From an uncultured bacterium (GTDB lineage: Bacteria > Actinomycetota > Coriobacteriia > Coriobacteriales > Coriobacteriaceae): DNA of 9,781 bases. The first letter of the stretch is position 1, and each line of letters begins with the position of its first letter. The notes under the pieces are model-generated. The model made no database searches, had not been told where the DNA came from, and saw nothing but the letters and a program-made list of their open reading frames with translations. The stretch lies in assembly GCA_905216075.1 (NCBI GenBank), contig CAJMSO010000052.1, positions 1-9,781 on the forward strand. Reading direction: 5' to 3'. Below are positions 1 to 3,889 of this stretch, piece after piece. A program made the position numbers and the translations under genes.

Positions 1-480
1 CGCGAAGAAGCCGAGACCATCCTAGACCTCCTCAAGGACAAGGTCGTACTCTCGTGCTCGAACCTCGAAACCGCCCGCAAGCTCTCCGAGTCCATGGGGT
101 CCTACACAGCGGTTGCGCAATCCACAAGCCGCACAAAAGGAGTGAACACTGGCTCGACGGGAACGAGCGAGGGCCTCGTGCGCAGGCCCCTCATAACTCC
201 AGACGAGATCCAGCGCTGGACGGGCCGCGAAACAGGCGCGCTCGTGATCCACGACGGCGTACCTATGGCCTTCCCCAGCCGAGACGTTACCGAAACGTTT
301 GTGGGCGGCATGCTCGGCATGACATCGCCCGAGGCCGAGCGCACGCTTATGGAGCGGTCCATCGCTTCTCGCAGAATGCGAAACAAGGAGGTACCGAGGG
401 TATGGAATGGCATCGTTGTAAACAACATCGCAGCGGCGGGGCGGAAAGCGGCCGACAGCTACGTTCCCGAAGGGTTCTAG
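1..480 (+). CDS. VirD4/TraG-like type IV coupling protein, C-terminal fragment (5' end outside window)
   Basis: The frame is open from base 1 to the TAG at 478-480 (159 residues visible), so the gene starts outside the window. The fragment matches the C-terminal part of VirD4/TraG coupling ATPases. It has EEAETILDLL, then VVLSCSNLETARKLSESMGSY, corresponding to the family's segment on non-recognised subunits or threshold for another subunit, then S-x-S-R, then RRPLITPDEIQRW followed by GALVIHDGVPMAFPSRD, which matches the usual 'R.LLTPDEI...G..LV...G.P' ending. Coupling proteins are inner-membrane hexameric ATPases that deliver the relaxase-DNA complex to the conjugative type IV secretion channel. 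The Walker motifs and membrane segments would lie in the missing N-terminal part. Its presence suggests that the window is part of a conjugative element. The tail after the PSRD motif (about 50 residues, Arg-rich) is element-specific. Family assignment is by pattern, so the exact subfamily is uncertain. Confidence 0.75.
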   Translation, partial: REEAETILDLLKDKVVLSCSNLETARKLSESMGSYTAVAQSTSRTKGVNTGSTGTSEGLVRRPLITPDEIQRWTGRETGALVIHDGVPMAFPSRDVTETFVGGMLGMTSPEAERTLMERSIASRRMRNKEVPRVWNGIVVNNIAAAGRKAADSYVPEGF

Positions 481-528
481 CCCCCCATAATCGCCCGTTA
501 CCAGCAAGAACGTCCCATAAGACTACGC

Positions 529-567
529 GCCCGCACCCGTGCACTACGCGCGGGCGCGGGCCCTTTT
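529..567 (+). terminator. Rho-independent terminator after the coupling protein gene
   Basis: GCCCGCACCC at 529-538 pairs with GGGCGCGGGC at 552-561 (ten positions, one A-C mismatch), with a 13-base loop, then CC and TTTT at 564-567. It lies about 50 bases after the stop of the coupling-protein gene on the same strand. The T run is short, so termination may be partial. The 9-mer ACTACGCGC occurs twice here (522-530 and 543-551). Confidence 0.55.
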
Positions 568-580
568 GATGCACCGCTCA

Positions 581-696
581 GGCTTTGACCTGCGCATTCG
601 AACTCGGCTCGCCGAGTTGCGCCGTTCGCCTTCGGCGAAACGTAGTGGAGCCTTATCCTGCACCGCCACTTCGTGGCGGAAAACCGAATCCAAAGC
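581..696. repeat. Three consecutive perfect hairpins inside a closing helix (non-coding)
   Basis: Between the terminator and the HTH gene, 481-753 holds no convincing gene on either strand. It does hold three back-to-back perfect inverted repeats: 601-618 (AACTCGGC/GCCGAGTT, 2-base loop), 625-639 (TTCGCC/GGCGAA, loop TTC) and 663-679 (CCGCCAC/GTGGCGG, loop TTC). GCTTTG at 582-587 can pair with CAAAGC at 691-696, enclosing all three as a multibranch fold. GCATTCG occurs on both sides (594-600 and 705-711). This could be a structured RNA, a dispersed extragenic repeat, or the 3' untranslated region of the HTH gene read leftwards. I do not recognise it as a named family. Confidence 0.5.
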
Positions 697-724
697 GATG
701 CGTAGCATTCGAGCCATAGCGCCG

Positions 725-746
725 AAAAATGACGCCAGAAGCCGGC
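725..746 (-). terminator. Weak possible terminator for the HTH gene
   Basis: Just after the HTH stop on the minus strand, a short stem (GCC plus a G-U pair, loop GCTTC, 734-746) is followed four bases later by TTTTT (725-729 on the plus strand reads AAAAA). The stem is only four pairs, so this is a weak candidate. Confidence 0.3.
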
Positions 747-753
747 AGCCGAG

Positions 754-984
754 CTAGCCATCGAACAGGTCTGAATCGAAAAACTCTCTCAAGGAGACGC
801 CGAGCCCGCCTGCGATGCGCTCGATATTCTCGATGGAGACGTTGCGCTTGCCGGTCTCGACTTCGGCGAAATAGGTGCGCGACATCTCGATGGAATATGC
901 GAAGGCCTCTTGGCTCACGCCGAGCCCGGCCCTCAATTCCTTGACGCGAAGCCCCACGCGCATCTTGGGGCCCAGTTGAGTCAT
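754..984 (-). CDS. Small XRE-family HTH regulator resembling R-M controller (C) proteins, 76 aa
   Basis: This is a single-domain helix-turn-helix DNA-binding protein. The start is set at the ATG at 984 because AAGGAGG lies 5 bases upstream of it; the frame stays open further upstream, but there it runs through the promoter. Residues about 10-68 form the HTH: VGLRVKELR, then GVSQEAFAYSIEMSRTYFAEVE as helices 2-3, then GKRNVSIENIERIAGGLGVS and a terminal LREFFDSDLF. The pattern RTY...E...RN..I...E.I..GL.VS...FF is the one I know from C.Esp1396I-type controller proteins of restriction-modification systems, which are of about the same length. It is transcribed away from the lipoprotein gene, and the shared region carries a tandem repeat that overlaps its own promoter, so autoregulation is likely. 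No type II restriction genes are next to it, so a generic phage or ICE-type repressor is the main alternative. Confidence 0.8.
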   Translation of the reverse strand: MTQLGPKMRVGLRVKELRAGLGVSQEAFAYSIEMSRTYFAEVETGKRNVSIENIERIAGGLGVSLREFFDSDLFDG

Positions 985-1025
985 CGGCACCTCCTTACCT
1001 TCGGTGTCAATGATTCGGCCCTGTT

Positions 1026-1053
1026 CTATATAAGTCACACCTATATAAGTGAC
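1026..1053. promoter_or_regulatory. Tandem operator, two CTATATAAGT(C/G)AC copies, C-box-like
   Basis: CTATATAAGTCAC at 1026-1038 is repeated as CTATATAAGTGAC at 1041-1053, one base different, with 15-bp periodicity. Within it, GTCAC (1034-1038) and GTGAC (1049-1053) form an inverted repeat. Read on the minus strand it gives GTCACTTATATAG then GTGACTTATATAG, close to the GTGACTTATA-type boxes known for controller proteins such as C.Esp1396I. It lies in the divergent promoter region of the HTH gene, so that protein is the likely binder; this is an inference. Confidence 0.6.
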
Positions 1054-1055
1054 AA
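1027..1055 (-). promoter_or_regulatory. Sigma-70-type promoter of the HTH gene
   Basis: On the minus strand TTGTCA (1055-1050), a 17-bp spacer and TATATA (1032-1027) form a near-consensus promoter about 40 bases upstream of the ATG at 984. Both copies of the tandem operator overlap it, which fits repression or autoregulation by bound HTH protein. Confidence 0.6.
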
Positions 1056-1062
1056 TTTGAAA

Positions 1063-1068
1063 TACAAT
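1063..1068 (+). promoter_or_regulatory. Probable -10 element (TACAAT) for the lipoprotein gene
   Basis: TACAAT at 1063-1068 is a good -10 box about 38 bases before the lipoprotein ATG. No convincing -35 lies at the expected distance (about 1040-1045); that position falls on the second operator copy, so an operator-bound activator could substitute. This last point is inferred. Confidence 0.4.
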
Positions 1069-1105
1069 ACGGGAATCAGAGGATTTCAATCTGGGAGGAA
1101 GCACG

Positions 1106-1900
1106 ATGAACATTGAAATCTCTAGGAGGGCGTTTCTCGCAGCGGGACCCCTCGCCGTCATGGGCTCGCTCGGGCTCGCCGGGTGCGGCAAGAGCAGCAT
1201 CAGCGGCAAGACCCTCTACTACTACTCGGTTTGCGGCAGCGTGGCCCTTGGCAAGGTGTGCGCGAACAAGCCCGGATCCGCGTCGACGATCAAGTTCGAA
1301 GAGAGCACCTGGCACTATGTCGGCTCCCAGGAGCTCAGCGGCGATTGGGAAGCCGAGGGCGACGATGTGGTTCTGTCCTCCTCGCAGCTAGGTACCGTTA
1401 CGCTCGTGAGGCAGGACGACGGGAGCTACGTGCCCTTGGGGTGCGAAGACTACGGCGAGAGGTACTTCGAGGACGAGTCGGCGGCAAAGTCCTACTACGA
1501 CGAATACACGGCGGCCACGCCCGACAGGGTGAGAGACACACTGGAGAGTGCCACCTGGTCGGTGAAGAACCCGCCCTCGACCCAAACCGTCGCAGAGACG
1601 CTCTCGTTCGACGACGGCTCGCTCGCATTCACGAAGGGCGAATACCAGAGGAAGGGCTCTTACACCGACGCCCCGCGCGAGAGCTCATGGCTCGCCTCGG
1701 ACCATTCCGGCGAATACGAGCTCGACGTGACCTCCCAGTGGGTGAGCTCGGACGGATCGTCGCCGCGACCCTTAATCTACGAGGGGACGATGACCGTCGG
1801 GGGCGAGGCGACAAACTTTAAGCTGTCCGACCGCAGGGGCTCCCTCACGCTAACCCTTTCCTCCGAGTGGAGCGCGGTGGTGTTCGTCAATGGAGAGTAG
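1106..1900 (+). CDS. Putative Tat-exported lipoprotein, 264 aa, function unknown
   Basis: The start ATG at 1106 has GGGAGG at 1093-1098. The N-terminus carries a twin-arginine signal (ISRRAFL, residues 5-11), a hydrophobic stretch to residue 25, and a lipobox LAGC with the acceptor Cys at 27. The protein is therefore predicted to be exported folded and anchored by lipid to the outer face of the membrane. The mature part is acidic, rich in Ser, Thr and Tyr, with alternating beta-type segments (TIKFEESTWHYVG, GDDVVLSSSQLGTVTLV, GSLTLTLSSEWSAVVFV), suggesting two related beta-rich modules: 'ESTWHYVG...' near 66 and 'ESATWSVKN' near 147 look like repeated starts. No enzyme motif is visible and I do not recognise a named family. 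It overlaps the next gene by 11 bases, indicating one transcript and coupled translation. It probably works at the cell surface with that neighbour. Confidence 0.75.
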   Translation: MNIEISRRAFLAAGPLAVMGSLGLAGCGKSSISGKTLYYYSVCGSVALGKVCANKPGSASTIKFEESTWHYVGSQELSGDWEAEGDDVVLSSSQLGTVTLVRQDDGSYVPLGCEDYGERYFEDESAAKSYYDEYTAATPDRVRDTLESATWSVKNPPSTQTVAETLSFDDGSLAFTKGEYQRKGSYTDAPRESSWLASDHSGEYELDVTSQWVSSDGSSPRPLIYEGTMTVGGEATNFKLSDRRGSLTLTLSSEWSAVVFVNGE

Positions 1901-2672
1901 GCGCGACAGGGGCACCGAACCATGCGGAAACAGGCGACTCGTGGCGGCAATCATCACGCAAGCGAAGTCGAAGAGGAAGGCGATAGCGACGGCGGCCGTC
2001 CTGCTCGCCGCAATCCTCGCTCTCGCCTGGCCGCACGCCATGCCCATGGGAAATAAAGACGAAGGCAATTCGGCTGCGTCCATGCAGGGAGAAGCCGCGG
2101 GAACAACCGAAGAAGACAATGAGACGAGCTCCGTCGCGCGAGGCGACATGAACGAAGTCTCCGGACCGACGACCGAAGACGCCCAGGCTGGGGAAGCCGC
2201 TGCGAACGAGAGTAGGACGACGGGTAACGGCTCGAACGTCCCGTCGTCCGGGAAGAGCGGTAAGGACTCCGGCGGATCAGGATCGGGAAACTCCTCCGCG
2301 CAGAGAGCCGTCTCCCATCGGCACAACTGGGTTGCCCAGACCAAGACCGTCCATCACGACGCGCAGTACAAGACCGTCCACCACGATGCGCAGTACAAGA
2401 CCGTCCACCACGATGCGGTTGTGAAGTATGTCAACATTTGCAATAACTGCGGTGCGGATATTACCGGGAACGAAGCTGCTCATATTAAGAACTCGTTGCT
2501 TAATGGCGGTAACTGTGGTTCTTGTCATTCAGAAACTCGTACTGTGCAGGCGGCTTATGACGAACAGGTAAAGGTTTCCGATGCCTACAACGAACAGGTT
2601 CAGGTAAGTGCGGCATGGGACGAGACCGTGACCACCGGGTACAAGTGCTCGGGCTGCGGCGCCACGAAATAG
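1890..2672 (+). CDS. Membrane-anchored zinc-ribbon protein with KTVHHDAQY repeats, 260 aa
   Basis: The ATG at 1890 lies inside the end of the lipoprotein gene (stop 1898-1900), so translation is probably coupled; no clear separate ribosome binding site is seen. Residues 1-30 are basic, 31-48 form one membrane segment (ATAAVLLAAILALAW), and 52-140 form a Ser/Gly/Glu/Asn-rich low-complexity stalk. After SHRHNW (142-147) come three nonamers KTVHHDAQY, KTVHHDAQY, KTVHHDAVV (152-178). A likely metal site follows: CNNC at 184-187, CGSC at 209-212, and CSGC at 253-256 near the C-terminus. A second repeat set (AYDEQVKVS, AYNEQVQVS, AWDETVTTG) spans 222-250. The topology suggests a surface-exposed, His/Cys-rich, metal-binding tail. 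The ending 'TVTTGYKCSGCGATK' is a pattern I associate with surface proteins of Coriobacteriia and Clostridia of unknown function. The codons for 178-225 are AT-richer than the rest. Confidence 0.75.
   Translation: MESRRDRGTEPCGNRRLVAAIITQAKSKRKAIATAAVLLAAILALAWPHAMPMGNKDEGNSAASMQGEAAGTTEEDNETSSVARGDMNEVSGPTTEDAQAGEAAANESRTTGNGSNVPSSGKSGKDSGGSGSGNSSAQRAVSHRHNWVAQTKTVHHDAQYKTVHHDAQYKTVHHDAVVKYVNICNNCGADITGNEAAHIKNSLLNGGNCGSCHSETRTVQAAYDEQVKVSDAYNEQVQVSAAWDETVTTGYKCSGCGATK
2343..2423 (+). repeat. Three tandem 27-bp coding repeats
   Basis: Three 27-bp units start at 2343, 2370 and 2397, each beginning AAGACCGTCCA and coding for KTVHHDA plus two residues. Units one and two differ only by silent changes (CAT/CAC, GAC/GAT); unit three differs in its last six bases. 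Near-identity at DNA level suggests recent duplication, and the copy number may vary between strains. Confidence 0.85.
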
Positions 2673-2788
2673 CCCCCCGCCACCGGATTCCGGGTCAGAG
2701 CGTGCATATGCCGGACAGGAGCCCATCGACGGCAAACGCATAAATCCCAAAACTCGTCACGCACCCTCGAGTTTCCTTAAGCAAGGTT

Positions 2789-2810
2789 CCAAGGGGCAGC
2801 AGCCCCTTGG
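2789..2810. terminator. Perfect 9-bp hairpin downstream of the acidic-protein gene
   Basis: CCAAGGGGC (2789-2797) and GCCCCTTGG (2802-2810) pair perfectly around an AGCA loop. A second stem, GGGGATG/CATCCCC (2824-2830 with 2839-2845), lies 14 bases away. Neither is followed by a T run in either direction, so these may be terminators of the minus-strand pair or simply structured DNA. The rest of 2673-2892 shows no gene I can support. Confidence 0.35.
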
Positions 2811-2892
2811 CGCGCAGGGGTGCGGGGATGGCGCGAGACATCCCCGGAAAACCGGCGTGGGCGTGCCATTGGCGCGGCCCTGTTGATGCAAC

Positions 2893-3186
2893 TCACTCCC
2901 CTCCGGCGATGTACACGGTCCGGCCGCTCTCGCAGTCGATGCTTTCCACGTCGCCGCGCCCGATGCGGACGGCGGCCCATCCGCCCTCATCCCCCACCAG
3001 GGCATCGGCCTCGCCGCGCGCCTCTGAGACGAGACGCTCGAGCCCGGGCGACCCTTCCGGCGCGACGCCCACCTCATACGCCCCTCCCTCGAGGTCCGTC
3101 TCGTACTCAACGACGACCGTCAGCCCGTTTCCCTCGCCCGGAACCTCGTCCGAGCAACCTACGGCGCCGCACTCGAACATCCCCAT
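2893..3186 (-). CDS. Small very acidic protein of unknown function, 97 aa
   Basis: The ATG at 3186 is preceded on the minus strand by AGGAGG with 7-base spacing. That ribosome binding site overlaps the end of the DUF2958 gene, so the two are an operon with 4 bases between stop and start. A second Met two codons later is further from the site and less likely. The protein has 21 Asp/Glu, only 5 Arg and no Lys, giving a strongly negative charge, with Gly-rich segments and three Cys (6, 11 and one near 83). No membrane segment or known motif is visible. The charge and the partner's association with mobile elements would allow a DNA-mimic or anti-restriction role, but nothing in the sequence proves it. 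The function is unknown. Confidence 0.65.
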   Translation of the reverse strand: MGMFECGAVGCSDEVPGEGNGLTVVVEYETDLEGGAYEVGVAPEGSPGLERLVSEARGEADALVGDEGGWAAVRIGRGDVESIDCESGRTVYIAGGE

Positions 3187-3190
3187 GGAG

Positions 3191-3490
3191 TTACCTCCTC
3201 CTGACGGCGCTGAGCGGTTTCGGGGAGAAGCGCTCGTCGCGCTCGACGACGGCGAAACCCATCGAGCGATTCAGCTCGGCCATCTCCTTGAGACTGAAAT
3301 AGCCCAGCTCGTCGTCGTAGCCCTCGACGAGGCCGAACGCCTCGTCCGTGCCGTCGAACTCGAGCAGCCACCAGTCCCATCCGTTCACGCACGAGAAGTA
3401 ATGGACGTAGACCGTGGGGTCCTCCGCCCCATCCTGCTCGTAGAGCCCCGGCAGCCCCTCCGCAATCTCCCTCGTCATCAGTTCCCGCAT
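3191..3490 (-). CDS. DUF2958 family protein, 99 aa
   Basis: The core (LPGLYEQDG, DPTVYVHYFSCVNGWDWWLLEFDGTDEAFGLVEGYDDELGYFSLKEM, residues about 13-70) fits the DUF2958 pattern 'LYeqe...vYvkyF....W.WY.tEFDG.D.FFGlV.G...ELGYFsL.EL'. That domain of unknown biochemical function is common on plasmids, phages and ICEs, often near anti-restriction genes. The start is set at the ATG at 3490 because GGAGG lies 5 bases upstream. An alternative start at 3526 (MFRATC...) would add 12 residues, but has only a poor binding site and sits on a hairpin. The downstream acidic gene follows after 4 bases. The C-terminal SVRRR-like tail is basic. Family assignment is good; the function is not known. Confidence 0.75.
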   Translation of the reverse strand: MRELMTREIAEGLPGLYEQDGAEDPTVYVHYFSCVNGWDWWLLEFDGTDEAFGLVEGYDDELGYFSLKEMAELNRSMGFAVVERDERFSPKPLSAVRRR

Positions 3491-3529
3491 GTCTTCCTCC
3501 GTTTCCGGGCACGTTGCCCTGAACATCTC

Positions 3530-3689
3530 GCCCTTGCGGGCAAAGCCGAATGGCGACGCCGTGCGTCGTCGTCGGCTTTGCTCCCTGCAAAGCCGCACCG
3601 GAGCGAAGACGGGTCAAGGGAGGTCCATGACGACCTCCACCAACCGGAGCGGAGCGGAGGTTTGTGCGGGGTCTCATGGGCCCCTTGAC
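3530..3689. repeat. Cluster of inverted repeats, including mutually exclusive hairpins, upstream of the DUF2958 operon
   Basis: CAAAGCCGA (3541-3549) pairs with TCGGCTTTG (3572-3580), but the same right arm also pairs with CAAAGCCG at 3588-3595, so the two stems exclude each other. On the minus strand, GCCC-GCAA-GGGC (3541-3530) is a GNRA-type hairpin about 40 bases before the DUF2958 start. Further along, GTCAAGGG (3613-3620) pairs with CCCTTGAC (3682-3689), enclosing GGAGGT/ACCTCC (3619-3624 with 3633-3638). Read leftwards this is the 5' leader of the DUF2958 transcript, so an attenuator is possible. A mobile-element repeat is the other explanation. No gene is supported in 3491-3889. Confidence 0.5.
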
Positions 3690-3777
3690 GCGGCGTAGCG
3701 GAGGTGCCACCCGGCCGCATAGCCGTAGCCAAGTCGCGGCGGATGCCGGCTAGCAAAGACCCGACCGAGTACCCATA

Positions 3778-3815
3778 AATCAAGGCGGCCTCACGATGGA
3801 GAGACCGCCTTGATT
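3778..3815. terminator. Strong bidirectional terminator at the end of the restriction-modification operon
   Basis: AATCAAGGCGG (3778-3788) and CCGCCTTGATT (3805-3815) form an 11-bp perfect stem with three further pairs inside. It is followed on the plus strand by a T-rich stretch (CGTTTTCCTCTTTTGTTGTTTT) and on the minus strand by a weaker ATTTATGG. It lies 75 bases past the stop of res and separates that operon from the DUF2958 pair. Confidence 0.75.
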
Positions 3816-3889
3816 CCTCGTTTTCCTCTTTTGTTGTTTTGCGTAGCCCTAAACTGAGCACAATTCGGAGCCAGTATTCAATCAATCAT

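Noticed and set aside
581..696. Integron attC site or tRNA-like fold
   Set aside because: No attC core sites or integrase, and the stems do not form a cloverleaf with an acceptor end.
498..761. Short open frames on both strands between the coupling protein and the HTH gene
   Set aside because: They run through the hairpin cluster, have no convincing ribosome binding site and no protein pattern; better read as structured non-coding DNA.
2343..2423. CRISPR array
   Set aside because: The 27-bp repeats are contiguous without spacers and are in frame within a coding sequence.
3491..3598. Longer start for the DUF2958 protein
   Set aside because: The extension is Arg-rich and runs through the hairpins; GGAGG placed before the ATG at 3490 gives the better start.
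2807..3688. Plus-strand open frame of 293 codons across 2807-3688
   Set aside because: Low-complexity Pro/Arg/Ser translation, opposite two minus-strand genes with good ribosome binding sites; a GC-rich shadow.
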